Program-made: the position numbers and the translations under genes | Source of the DNA: Scylla paramamosain | Lineage: Eukaryota; Arthropoda; Malacostraca; Decapoda; Portunidae | Assembly: GCF_035594125.1 (NCBI RefSeq) | Contig: NC_087156.1 | Coordinates: 26,051,997-26,115,996 of the forward strand | Length of the DNA stretch: 64,000 bases | Reading direction: 5' to 3' | Shown: positions 35,448-44,891 of the stretch, one piece after another | How positions within the stretch are numbered: the first letter of the stretch is position 1 | Layout of the letters: each line of letters starts with the position of its first letter | The notes under the pieces: model-generated | Told to the model about the DNA's origin: nothing | What the model saw: only the letters and a program-made list of their open reading frames with translations | The model's database searches: none

Positions 35448-35893
35448 ATGAATGCACGTGAAATACAAGCCGGTCTAGCAGGCATCTTGGGCGATCGAGT
35501 TTATTTTTTAGGCTGTCACGACCGTCGCTGTGTGACAGAGCTGATAAATCTTGCCAGAAAACAGGCAAAGCCATGCGTTTTCATTCTAAATACACTGAGT
35601 GACTCAAAGACCATGGGCCACTGGATTACTGTTTATCTTAATTTTTAAAGTCAGACCATAGGCTATTACGATAGCTATAACTTACACCCCAAATACAATT
35701 CCGCTGTCTTACATCATTTTATGCAAACTTGCCCACATATGAAAATTAGCACATTAAATTATCGACTTCAGGGGTTGAATTCCCTCATGTGTGGCATTTA
35801 TTGCATGTTCTTTTGCCTTCTACTGAGTTGGCATACATTAAAACGTGCAATGTGCATTATTCACGCCACCTTCAAAAAGCATCAATATCTATA
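35448..35893 (+). pseudogene. Adenain-like cysteine protease (maturation protease) of the Polinton, main part
   Basis: Processes capsid precursors. Starts at ATG 35448, seven bases after the capsid stop; one in-frame TAA at 35646. Catalytic pattern visible: His in KTMGHWITVYL, acidic residue in GYYDSYNL, Gln in RLQGLNS and the nucleophile Cys in MCGIYCMFF. The gene is cut by the Ty3 element at 35894; the last about 42 codons continue in frame at 42496-42622 after one copy of the TATA target site. Confidence 0.85.
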
Positions 35894-36655
35894 TGTAATG
35901 AGTGCAAAACTAGGGCACAGTTAACCTACCTTAATTAGGCTCACCAAGCACTCACCACAAGAATCCACTGATTAATTTAAATCTCCTGCTTAGGTTCACA
36001 GAAACCTGGGCCACAATTTAAAAATTTAATGGTTGAATACATAATAAAGAAAACACAAATGAGTACATAATAAAGAAAACACAAATAAAATATGAGTGCT
36101 TAACACTCTTAGAGGCCACACTGCTGGCACTCCAAAATACCTGATCCCATGAGAAAATGGGTAAATCCACATACAAATAAACAGGAGAAATAAACACTTC
36201 ACGCACCAACACAAGAAATGTTATATGCCACTGACAGTCCCACCCTAACCAGTACCCCCAGGACCCTCACACCCTATAGGCCCAACCGCACACCGATCCA
36301 ACGCGCTGAAGGTACGCCACTACCACTACCCTGAAGTACTGCAGCTCTTCCTCCATGCACGGCGGTACTAACACCATAGCAGCCAGGGACAGCAAGTTCC
36401 TCACTGCAGCCTCCTTAGTTCACAGTATCTGCTACGGTGCCACCTCACTGACGTCCCACAGCACACTGCCAAGACCAAACTCCTGCAAATCAAATGGCAA
36501 ATCTACCACTACTCTGCACCCTGTCTCTCTCTCGCTCCCCTCTCCCGCCAAAATTCCCACAACAACAAACCTTCAGGGCCTTAAGACTCGTTTTGGCGGG
36601 ACTCGCTGACTAGTCTGTGAGCCTCTCGCAGGCGCGTCCACTTCAACTTCTTACA
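35894..36655 (-). repeat. 3' LTR of the Ty3/Gypsy element
   Basis: Downstream LTR in element orientation. It contains a short internal tandem (two copies of ACATAATAAAGAAAACACAA, about 36041-36081). On the plus strand it follows TATA at 35890-35893. Confidence 0.95.
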
Positions 36656-36669
36656 CTCACCCCCCCCTG
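36656..36669 (-). other. Polypurine tract
   Basis: On the minus strand a run of G followed by GTGAG directly abuts the 3' LTR start. This is the expected plus-strand primer site. Confidence 0.7.
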
Positions 36670-36685
36670 AACTTTGTGCATGCCC

Positions 36686-39600
36686 TCATGCACAATCCCC
36701 ACAGCCAACACAAGACGAACCCGTTGCACCCCTTTCAGCAATCCTACTAGACCTCCTGAGTTGAGGGGCCTGAACCCCTTTAACCTGCTCTGAGCCTTCA
36801 CCACTCTGTTCATCTGGCTCTTCACCAGGCCCTAGGGCATCCTCTCCCTCCTGCTCAACCACTGAGTCCACTTGTTTCTCTGAGTCAAGTTCTGGAAACC
36901 CAAAGCGCTTTAACACTTCTGTCATATCTGGCATTTCTACTTCTTCCTCCTCTGGTGGCCCTTCATTACTTGTCCCTGCTGGCACTTCATTACTTGTCCC
37001 TGCATGGCCCTCACTGCCATTCCAAGGACGCAAGTTACTGCGATGTAACACCTTACTACAGCCGGACTCACCTTCTGGTCTGACCCTATACACCCCACTC
37101 ACCCCATCCAACACCTCCTCAACTTCCCACACCTCAGCTGCAAACTTAGGCTGAATCTTCCTCCTACCTAGTACTGCATTGTCCCTTAGCAACACTCTTT
37201 GTCCCACCCTCAATGGCTCTGCTTTTCCTTGCTCCTGACGCTTCCACCTATTGGTATTGTGGTAATTCTTGATGTTCAACTTAGCTGCTTTCCAAGCAGC
37301 CTCCTGTGTCTCTCTGAGCTTCCTAATCCACATGCTATGGTTAGTAGGCTCACTATCAGTTTCCTCACAGAACCTATCCAAAGGTAAATGGGGCTCCACA
37401 CCAAACAACAAATAATGGGGTGAAAAACCAGTGACAGCATGGGGTGTGGTATTATAGATGGCAGTGAGGCTTGACAAGTGCCTAGGCCAATGCTCCTGCT
37501 GTTCCTGACCAAGGGTAACTAACATCCCATGTAAGGTGCGGTTAAACCTCTCACAGATCCCATTTCCTTGAGAGTGATACGGGGTGGTACGAGACTTGGC
37601 TACATGGTAATACTTGCATAGTTCCTGCACTAACTTTCCCTCAAAATTCCTACCCTGGTCACTATGTACCCTTCCTGGGCAACCAAAACGGTGAAAAATC
37701 TCCTCCACCAAGATCTTGGCTACTGTGCTTGCCTTTTGGTTTTTAGTAGGAAAGGCCAGGGCAAACTTGCTAAACACATCCGTCACCACCAATACATTTT
37801 CCTTGCCATCCCTGGCCGGATCCAGTAAAGTGAAGTCAACAGCCAACACTTCCCAGGGGCGGTTGGCTTCCAACGTACCCAACTTAGTCTTGGCCCGCAC
37901 ACCCTCCTCCTTCCCCATGACACAGACTTTGCACTTTGCCACATACAATTTGATGTCTTCATGTAGTCCTGGCCAAGCAAACCTATCCTTCACTAGTGAC
38001 GTTGTTCTAGCAACCCCTTGATGACCCCACTGATCATGAGCGGCTTTAAGCACTTCTTGTCTCTGATTCACTGGCAACACCACTTTCCACTTCCTAGAAT
38101 CTGTCTCCCTTCCACGCCAGTAGATCACCCCATGCCTCATAATGAGGGACCCTCTCACTCTCCACCATTGCCTAAACTCCTCTACTTGTAGCAACTGCCT
38201 TAGTTCTGCTGGCCTCACTCTACCAATCATTTGTCTCCACAACTTCCCTACAACTGGACAAGACTGTTGCATATCCCTAAGCTGCTCCTTACTGGCACCA
38301 CGCCATACCTGCATCACAGCCACCCCTTTCACCGAGGTGTTAGGACTGGTTTCCCATATCTCCTTCTCTTCCTCCCCTCCCTCAATCAATTCCTGGGGCC
38401 TCCTCGACAATCCATCCGCGTTACCATTCTCCTTCCCTGGCCGGTATTTCACCTCAAAATCAAACCTTCCCAAGTCACCCAGCCACCTACTCTCCACTGC
38501 CCCAAGCTTGGCAGAGTTCAAATGTGCCAATGGATTATTATCCGTCAGCACTATAAAATGTCCACCCACCAGATAGTGCTTAAACTGCTCTGTCACTGCC
38601 CACTTCAGAGCCAACAGCTCCAACTTCCTAGAGCTGTAATTGCTCATATTCCGCTCTGACTTTCTGAGACCTCTACTTGCAAAAGCCACCGGATGCAACC
38701 TCCCATCATGCTCCTGAGATAAAACTGCTCCCAGTCCTTCAAAGCTAGCATCTGTCTCCACCACGAACTGCTTGCTGTAATCTGCACTTTTCAACACTGG
38801 AGCCTGACTTAACTTCTCTTTCAACAAGGCAAATGCTCTGGCCTCATCCTTCCCCCAATAATCACTCACTGCTGCCTTAGAATCACCACTCATCAAAGCA
38901 TGCAACGGAGCAGCCACCTTCGCAAAATTTTTCACAAACCTTCTGTAAAAGGAGCAGAATGCGACAAATGCCCTGACCTCCCTAACAGTGCGCGGAACTG
39001 GCCACTCCTGTACAGCCCGTATTTTCTCTGGGTCTGTATTAATTCCCTCCTTAGAAATGATAAATCCAAGGTACCTAACCTGGGGCTTTAGTATGTGGCA
39101 TTTGGAAGGTTTCAACTTCAGCCCATGTTTCCTCAAAAGCTTCAACATTCCCTCCAGTCTATCCAGATGCTCATCCACACTCCGAGCAAACACCAACAAA
39201 TCATCCAGATACACCAAAAGAGTCACAAAAACCTGATCGCTAAACACATACTCCATAAACCTTTGGAATGTTGCTGGGCTATTGGATAACCCCATAGGAC
39301 AGCGCACATATTGATAATGGCCAAATGGTGTTACAAAAGCAGTCTTGGGCCGGTCTTCTGCCCGCACAAGAATCTGATGATAACCTGCAGCTAAATCAAA
39401 AGAAGAAAAATACTGTGCCCCGGCTAATGCATCTAGTGTGTCTTGTACCCTTGGTAATGGGAAGGCATCTTTCACTGTCACCTCGTTCAGCCTTCGATAA
39501 TCAACACAAAGTCGCAGCGAACCATCTTTCTTCCTCACCATCACTATTGGGGCTGCATATGGGCTCACACTCTCCTCTATCACTCCCTGTTCCAACAGTC

Positions 39601-40720
39601 CCTTTACATGAGCTTTAACCTCAGTGATACATGGGGGAGGAATATGTCTGTATGGAAGGCGAATGGACACTGCACTATTGAGGTGAATTTCATGCTCCAC
39701 TCCAGTAGCACATCCCAAATCCTGCTCGTTTTCAGCAAACACATCTCCGTACTCATGGATCAATCCATCCAGTCTCTCCAACTGTGCTGAATCAAGCTGA
39801 CTCTCATCCACCTGCACCCCTAGTCTGTCCCTGAACTCCTTAACCACTGAAGGAGGTGCAGTCTGAGCTACTGTGTGTGTGTGAGCTCTTCCCACAGTAA
39901 CCTCCCTTCCATGAGAAACTTTGGCTACCTTCCACTGTGGCCTGAATTGCACATCTGCTTGTCCTAGGTTACCCACTGACAGCCATCCTTCACCCTTAAC
40001 CACTCTGGTATAACTGGGAAATATACACAAACCTTCAGGCACCCAGTAGCCCTCACCAGGCACTAAGGGCTCCAACACCACACTATCTACATCTACTTCC
40101 TGTAAACTTTCCACAAACACTCTCATTATTCTTCTGGTACCAGCCGGGATTACTAAATCCTGTTGCTGCTGAATTACAGCAAACCCCAGAGGCTGTTGTG
40201 TCACCCTCAATTTTGCCTCAATGGCACGGACACACCTGCCCCACTTCTCAGTTAGCCCCAGGTGCACGGCTCCCTTCATCACATTCATCCCAAACAACAC
40301 TGGCAATGTAGTGCCCTGCACCACACCACTCTCCCCACCACCACCTTTCACAAAAAGTCCACAGTCTTTAACACTTTTTCCCTCAATTTCCACATTCACC
40401 TTCACATAACCCAAATAGGGAATTTCCCTCCCATTTGCATCTGTAATCCGAATGTCCATCCCATAGATCACAGCTTGCTTGGGGAGGAGGTGCTGTTTGT
40501 ACCATTCCTCTGTCACCAGACTGACCTCAGCACCAGAATCAGCCATAGCACTTACAGGTATACCATTCACCAACGCATCTATCCTCAGAGTCTTTCCAAA
40601 CAACTTAACTTTCCCTCTTTTTACATCATTCCGTTCCTCGGTCACATTAGTCACACTCCTTATCTGAGCTGTAGTGGGGGCCCTGTCGTCAGGCCTTGAG
40701 AGCTGGCCCCTTGTTCTCAA
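36686..40720 (-). CDS. pol: Pol polyprotein of the Ty3/Gypsy element (intact)
   Basis: 1,344 uninterrupted codons in the -1 frame relative to gag; the frame is open upstream to about 40765. Aspartic protease: AMADSGAEVSLV (catalytic DSG near residue 61). Reverse transcriptase: residues about 365-555, with YLDD at 504-507. RNase H: VVETDASFEGLGAVLSQ near 654-669. Integrase: zinc-binding His895, His900, Cys930 and Cys933, then the catalytic core starting AVDFTLL near 960 and HSDQGRNFEG, and a basic C-terminal region. No initiation codon is needed because translation is likely by -1 frameshift from gag. All key residues are present, so this copy may be autonomous. Confidence 0.93.
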   Translation of the reverse strand: MRTRGQLSRPDDRAPTTAQIRSVTNVTEERNDVKRGKVKLFGKTLRIDALVNGIPVSAMADSGAEVSLVTEEWYKQHLLPKQAVIYGMDIRITDANGREIPYLGYVKVNVEIEGKSVKDCGLFVKGGGGESGVVQGTTLPVLFGMNVMKGAVHLGLTEKWGRCVRAIEAKLRVTQQPLGFAVIQQQQDLVIPAGTRRIMRVFVESLQEVDVDSVVLEPLVPGEGYWVPEGLCIFPSYTRVVKGEGWLSVGNLGQADVQFRPQWKVAKVSHGREVTVGRAHTHTVAQTAPPSVVKEFRDRLGVQVDESQLDSAQLERLDGLIHEYGDVFAENEQDLGCATGVEHEIHLNSAVSIRLPYRHIPPPCITEVKAHVKGLLEQGVIEESVSPYAAPIVMVRKKDGSLRLCVDYRRLNEVTVKDAFPLPRVQDTLDALAGAQYFSSFDLAAGYHQILVRAEDRPKTAFVTPFGHYQYVRCPMGLSNSPATFQRFMEYVFSDQVFVTLLVYLDDLLVFARSVDEHLDRLEGMLKLLRKHGLKLKPSKCHILKPQVRYLGFIISKEGINTDPEKIRAVQEWPVPRTVREVRAFVAFCSFYRRFVKNFAKVAAPLHALMSGDSKAAVSDYWGKDEARAFALLKEKLSQAPVLKSADYSKQFVVETDASFEGLGAVLSQEHDGRLHPVAFASRGLRKSERNMSNYSSRKLELLALKWAVTEQFKHYLVGGHFIVLTDNNPLAHLNSAKLGAVESRWLGDLGRFDFEVKYRPGKENGNADGLSRRPQELIEGGEEEKEIWETSPNTSVKGVAVMQVWRGASKEQLRDMQQSCPVVGKLWRQMIGRVRPAELRQLLQVEEFRQWWRVRGSLIMRHGVIYWRGRETDSRKWKVVLPVNQRQEVLKAAHDQWGHQGVARTTSLVKDRFAWPGLHEDIKLYVAKCKVCVMGKEEGVRAKTKLGTLEANRPWEVLAVDFTLLDPARDGKENVLVVTDVFSKFALAFPTKNQKASTVAKILVEEIFHRFGCPGRVHSDQGRNFEGKLVQELCKYYHVAKSRTTPYHSQGNGICERFNRTLHGMLVTLGQEQQEHWPRHLSSLTAIYNTTPHAVTGFSPHYLLFGVEPHLPLDRFCEETDSEPTNHSMWIRKLRETQEAAWKAAKLNIKNYHNTNRWKRQEQGKAEPLRVGQRVLLRDNAVLGRRKIQPKFAAEVWEVEEVLDGVSGVYRVRPEGESGCSKVLHRSNLRPWNGSEGHAGTSNEVPAGTSNEGPPEEEEVEMPDMTEVLKRFGFPELDSEKQVDSVVEQEGEDALGPGEEPDEQSGEGSEQVKGVQAPQLRRSSRIAERGATGSSCVGCGDCA

Positions 40721-41529
40721 GGACTCCCGTTTCCCGCTGTCTTGGACACCAACTCCTTGAACCGTTCACACTGATATCCCAAGTGTCCATGTTGTCCACA
40801 CAAGGAGCAAGATGGTGAAGAAAGGGTACTCCTCACAACTCTCTCTGGCTTTTTCCCACTCACTAACTCTGCTTCTTCCTTCACAATCCGCTCAGCCTCA
40901 CTCACTTGGTCTGCTGCTCGCTGAACCATGTCCTCCCACTTCACAGGCTGGTGCTTTTCCCACCATTTTCCCAACTTCACTCCTACTTTTCTGTCTCTCA
41001 AATTCCTACAGAACCATGTAGTTAGCAGCCATTGCTGTTCTTTATCTCCCTTGTCTCTCACTTTGTACATTTTATCCACAATAACACCCAGAGAATCAGC
41101 AAATTCCCACACTCCTTCACCCGGCTGTTGAACCCGAGCATGCAGCTGTTTTTCTAAGTCTGTATAATTCAGTTCTGGTCCAAAAGCAGACCTCAAACAA
41201 TCAAAAAGGTCAGACACAGTCTTCACAGTACTGTTGCGGACCCTTCGACGGGCTGGGCCTTCCAAGAACCCACACAGGTATGACACTCCCTCAGAGCCCT
41301 GTAATCCCAGCTGCTTTATTTTCTCTGTGGCATCCTCTACCCAGTCATCCAACTCACTGGCCCTCCATACCCTTCCAGAGAATTTTCCAATAGTGGGGAC
41401 AGGACGTGACCACACCATGTTTTGCATGTGCCCCATTTGGTCAAACTTATTACACAGTTGTGCCACTGTTTGGGATAACTGAGCATTGGTACTGATTAAG
41501 TTATCAACTACCTCTGGGGTCACTTCCAC
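40717..41529 (-). CDS. gag: Gag protein of the Ty3/Gypsy element
   Basis: 270 codons from ATG at 41527-41529 to TGA at 40717-40719. The central part has capsid-like helical character (residues 30-200); near the C-terminus is a zinc knuckle CSLCGQHGHLGYQC matching CX2CX4HX4C, the nucleocapsid RNA-binding motif. It forms the particle in which reverse transcription takes place. The end overlaps the pol frame by about 48 bases with a frameshift heptamer. Confidence 0.9.
   Translation of the reverse strand: MEVTPEVVDNLISTNAQLSQTVAQLCNKFDQMGHMQNMVWSRPVPTIGKFSGRVWRASELDDWVEDATEKIKQLGLQGSEGVSYLCGFLEGPARRRVRNSTVKTVSDLFDCLRSAFGPELNYTDLEKQLHARVQQPGEGVWEFADSLGVIVDKMYKVRDKGDKEQQWLLTTWFCRNLRDRKVGVKLGKWWEKHQPVKWEDMVQRAADQVSEAERIVKEEAELVSGKKPERVVRSTLSSPSCSLCGQHGHLGYQCERFKELVSKTAGNGSP
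40729..40735 (-). promoter_or_regulatory. -1 ribosomal frameshift heptamer G GGA AAC at the gag/pol junction
   Basis: On the minus strand GGGAAAC is positioned in the gag frame as G GGA AAC, which fits the X XXY YYZ rule. Slipping back by one base enters the pol frame, and the gag stop is three codons downstream (ggg agt cct tga). Confidence 0.75.
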
Positions 41530-41716
41530 CTCCCTGCTCTCCTACTTACACTCAACTTTAACCCCAGCTACACCTTGGCCATCAACATCACCCAAACACA
41601 ACAAATCCTCCATTGTGCAGGAGTAGTGCCACACTAACACTTAAGTGGATTTTGCCAAAAGCACTGGACCCAAGCAGGAGTTTGAAACAATTTCCCCAAA
41701 AGGGCATAAAACTACG

Positions 41717-41727
41717 CTCTGCTACCA
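41717..41727 (-). other. Primer binding site, initiator-Met tRNA type
   Basis: On the minus strand, two bases after the 5' LTR, the sequence is TGGTAGCAGAG, complementary to the 3' end of metazoan initiator methionine tRNA (CUCUGCUACCA). Confidence 0.8.
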
Positions 41728-41729
41728 AT

Positions 41730-42491
41730 TGTAATGAGTGCAAAACTAGGGCACAGTTAACCTACCTTAATTAGGCTCACCAAGCACTCACCACAAGAAC
41801 CCACTGATTAATTTAAACCTCCTGCTTAGGTTCACAGAAACCTGGGCCACAATTTAAAAATTTAATGGTTGAATACATAATAAAGAAAACACAAATGAGT
41901 ACATAATAAAGAAAACACAAATAAAATATGAGTGCTTAACACTCTTAGAGGCCACACTGCTGGCACTCCAAAATACCTGATCCCATGAGAAAATGGGTAA
42001 ATCCACATACAAATAAACAGGAGAAATAAACACTTCACGCACCAACACAAGAAATGTTATATGCCACTGACAGTCCCACCCTAACCAGTAACCCCAGGAC
42101 CCTCACACCCTATAGGCCCAACCGCACACCGACCCAACGCGCTGAAGGTACGCCACTACCACTACCCTGAAGTACTGCAGCTCTTCCTCCATGCACGGCG
42201 GTACTAACACCATAGCAGCCAGGGACGGCAAGTTCCTCACTGCAGCCTCCTTAGTTCACAGTATCTGCTACGGTGCCACCTCACTGACGTCCCACAGCAC
42301 ACTGCCAAGACCAAACTCCTGCAAATCAAATGGCAAATCTACCACTACTCTGCACCCTGTCTCTCTCTTGCTCCCCTCTCCCGCCAAAATTCCCACAACA
42401 ACAAACCTTCAGGGCCTTAAGACTCGTTTTGGCGGGACTCGCTGACTAGTCTGTGAGCCTCTCGCAGGCGCGCCCACTTCAACTTCTTACA
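41730..42491 (-). repeat. 5' LTR of the Ty3/Gypsy element
   Basis: Upstream LTR in element orientation, 762 bp and nearly identical to 35894-36655. Promoter elements were not resolved. Confidence 0.95.
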
Positions 42492-42622
42492 TATATAATG
42501 ACAAAAAAATTACTCGTATGGCTTACGTAATATTTCGTAAAATGCCCCATTGCATGCCTACGTTTTGTCCAGCCAGCAACCGAGTGAGATGTCGTAACAT
42601 CTGTAAAGTGGTAATAAGGTAG
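42492..42622 (+). pseudogene. Adenain-like protease of the Polinton, C-terminal piece after the Ty3 insertion
   Basis: After the TATA duplication the protease frame resumes (YND KKITRMAYVIF...) and runs to TAG at 42620-42622. The phase is exactly right when one TATA copy is counted, which places the Ty3 element inside this gene. The piece has several Cys residues. Confidence 0.8.
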
Positions 42623-42701
42623 ATTGGGGGGTCGGAAAAGATAAGCGTCACTTCGCCATCGCCTCTCAACCCAGTCGGACGTCGAAGCCTCATCTCCAAG
42701 A

Positions 42702-43401
42702 ATGGAGCAAGCTGACAAGCATTTCATCTTGAGAATCGCGGGTGAGTACACCATTGCCTTGCATGCCATCTCGCATCTTCGCTATTGTAAATTACATTAA
42801 CGTTCTTTGCCAATGAATAAGAAGAGGGGGAGGGGGAGGGAAAAATAAAAACTTTTCCATTGTTCTAATCGTTTTTTTTTTTTTGTCTGTTACAGAACGT
42901 ATCTCTTTCTGCTTTGATATCTATCTGGGCGATGTTGGGGGTAAGCAAAGCTGTGCTGACCATGAGGATGTCAATGTGGAGAGAATGTCAAAACCTGCAA
43001 AGAAAAAATTGATCTTTAGCAATGACGACATGTCGCCGCTGCCGGTCAATCCACCTCCTGATGCTCCATCAGAACAGGAGTCGCAACAGCGGCAGCCACC
43101 ACAGCAGTCGATGACCCCACCTCAGGAGTCGCTGATCTCGCCCCCTGCCGAAACACAGCTGTGGCGGTCAGATGAGTCGGCAGTAGGTGGCAAAGAGGGT
43201 CAGGAGGTGAAGAAGAAGTCACAGGAAAAGAGAAAAAACAAAAATATTCCCCCTAACACGCCAGAGGATGTCAGCACACCAAAACTCCCCATTGCTCCAC
43301 CCGCCCCTCGTAAGAAGCTGATTCCTAGAGTCATTAAAACTATGCCCGTCATTGACAGCGATGACGATGATCTCTTCGCTTTCAATTCGCAAATGTTTTG
43401 A
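42702..43401 (+). CDS. Spliced right-end Polinton gene, proline/glutamine-rich protein of unknown function
   Basis: Exon 1 42702-42741 starts ATG GAG CAA GCT; donor GTGAGT at 42742. Exon 2 starts 42896 after TGTTACAG and runs to TGA 43399-43401. The joined frame is about 181 residues and uninterrupted. After a hydrophobic start (FCFDIYLGD) it has a Lys-rich PAKKKLIF motif, a long Pro/Gln/Ser-rich region, a Lys-rich KKKSQEKRKNKN stretch that could be a nuclear localisation signal, and an acidic end (DSDDDDLFAF). Composition suggests a disordered nuclear protein. Not recognised. Its intactness, unlike most neighbours, is notable. Confidence 0.6.
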
Positions 43402-43488
43402 ATGAGAGATGTATTTGCCCTAATAAATCAATGAGCTGTATTTGCCCTAATAAAAATAAAATGTCCCATCGACTCTGCATAACCTTTC

Positions 43489-43557
<69 letters not shown>
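43489..43557. repeat. (TAA)n microsatellite in the Polinton right arm
   Basis: About 23 units with one TGA interruption, followed by a complex repeat. A shorter (TAA)n tract lies at about 43758-43779. Confidence 0.95.
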
Positions 43558-43558
43558 G

Positions 43559-43980
43559 GCGACCATCTGTCATAAGTATTATGTCCGCCACACCGCTGGC
43601 GGTCGGTGAAAGTGGAAGAGGTAGCCGCCCCGCTCCGGCCACCCACAGATGCTTCCTCCAGGTAAAAGGATGGGCAGGTAACGGGATCACGTGGGTAGTC
43701 GCGACGACCTTGACCATAGGGGAATGTACTGAGATGACGGAGGGAACATGCGACGACTATAATAATAATAATAATAATAAGGTGGTCATCCGTCATAAGA
43801 ATTACGTCAGCCACGCCGCTGGTGGTTGGTGAAAGTGTGAGGTGGCTGCCACCCGCTCCGGTCATCACAGACGATTCGTCCAGGTAAAAGGATAGCAGGT
43901 AACGGGACCACGTGGGGCAGTCGCGATGACCTTGACCATAGTGGGGTGTACTGAGATGACGGAGGGAACACGTGATGGCA
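43559..43980 (+). repeat. Two tandem copies of a ~200-bp unit next to the right terminal repeat
   Basis: Units at about 43559-43757 and 43781-43980 share CATAAG..TATGTC/TTACGTC, CCAGGTAAAAGGAT, GACCTTGACCATA and GTACTGAGATGACGGAGGGAAC, separated by a (TAA)n tract. A partial related segment (GACCTTGACCATCC to GGAGGGAACACGTG) lies inside the terminal repeat at about 44199-44258. Confidence 0.8.
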
Positions 43981-44029
43981 AGTCTCGCCACCCAGACCGT
44001 CCAGGATTCGTGCGGGCGACAAGCGCATG

Positions 44030-44891
44030 GCGTCCACGCGCTAGTCTATAGCCCTCAACTTCCTGTTCCCGCCCCAAAAAAAAAGAAAAAAAAAGCCCGT
44101 ATGGTTCCTGGTAGCGTAACGCTGCATGGGGCCTGGTGGCATCGCCTGCCACTTTCCTGACACGTGCAGGCCTCCCCCACCCCATTCCCCTTCCGCCCGA
44201 CCTTGACCATCCAATGGCGACGACCTTGGAATGTACTGAGGTGTTGGAGGGAACACGTGAGTGAAAAGGCAACCTACATGGCTTGCCAAGAGAGTCCCCT
44301 AAACCACGCATGTGTGATGGGGCGACTTCCACGTCTAGCCGTCAACCCACCCCCCTTTCCATTCAATTATTTTCCACCCACCATCATTGATTCATTTAGT
44401 CATTCCATCGCCGCCAAAGGATAAGGACACACGCCCCCACCTCTCCGTCAGTGTCGCTGTCACGGTCCCCCTCCCCCTGGTGCCGCCGTCGTGAATCACC
44501 CCCCATTCCCCCCAACCCCCACTAATTTACAGCCTCGGTCTCCATCCTGAAATGGACTGCCACTAAAGTCTACGGAAAATTGCTGCCAGGATTCCCTATT
44601 CACAATTTTGGCCTGCCATCAGAGTCGCCTAGGGGACCTGGCTTTGCCTTCAGAGTCGCCCCAAGGATGGGTGGGGTGGGGAGGGGTGTCCCCCTTCTCC
44701 CCCCTCCCCCATCCCCCCAACCCCTAATTTACAGCCAGGGTCTCCATCCTGAAATGGATCGCCACACCGGGTAATTGCCATGGGGATCGCCTATCCTAAA
44801 ATGGCCTTGCCATCTGGGTCCCCATGAAATGGGGACCCAGATGTCAAGCCATTTTAGGATAGGCGACCCCCATGGCAATTTCCCTATTACT
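44030..44891 (-). repeat. Right terminal inverted repeat of the Polinton
   Basis: Inverted match of 20111-20965, ending ...CCCTATTACT at 44891 and followed by GACGGT. Its tip contains the second hairpin (about 44769-44885). Confidence 0.9.

Larger units (their letters stand above)
35894..42491 (-). mobile_element. Ty3/Gypsy-type LTR retrotransposon inserted in the Polinton protease gene
   Basis: A 6,598-bp element with two 762-bp LTRs (35894-36655 and 41730-42491) starting TGTAATG and ending TTACA, flanked by TATA (35890-35893 and 42492-42495). Reading on the minus strand: 5' LTR, primer binding site, gag, pol (protease, RT, RNase H, integrase, in that order), polypurine tract, 3' LTR. I count about seven differences between the LTRs by eye (roughly 99% identity), so insertion is recent. 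The domain order places it in Ty3/Gypsy (Metaviridae). No env-like frame seen. Confidence 0.95.
20111..44891 (+). mobile_element. Polinton/Maverick (polintovirus-like) element, complete ends, decayed genes
   Basis: A 24,781-bp element with 6-bp target duplications GACGGT (20105-20110 and 44892-44897), terminal bases AGTARTAGGG on both ends in inverted orientation, and inverted repeats of about 860 bp. A 6-bp duplication and AG-starting ends are hallmarks of Polintons. Genes, all rightward: minor-capsid-like, DNA polymerase B, packaging ATPase, integrase, 283-residue protein, macro-domain-like protein, second minor-capsid-like fragment, small basic virion-type protein, major capsid protein, protease, spliced right-end gene. 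Two later insertions (25197-28376 and 35894-42491) account for about 9.8 kb, so the original element was about 15 kb, a normal size for the group. Integration interrupts LINE-1x copy C. Confidence 0.95.

Noticed and set aside
36686..40720. Endogenous retrovirus with envelope
   Set aside because: No env-like frame after pol; domain order and tRNA primer fit a Ty3/Gypsy retrotransposon.
20111..44891. Integrated nimavirus or other large DNA virus
   Set aside because: Terminal repeats, 6-bp duplication and gene set fit Polinton; no genes of larger viruses recognised.
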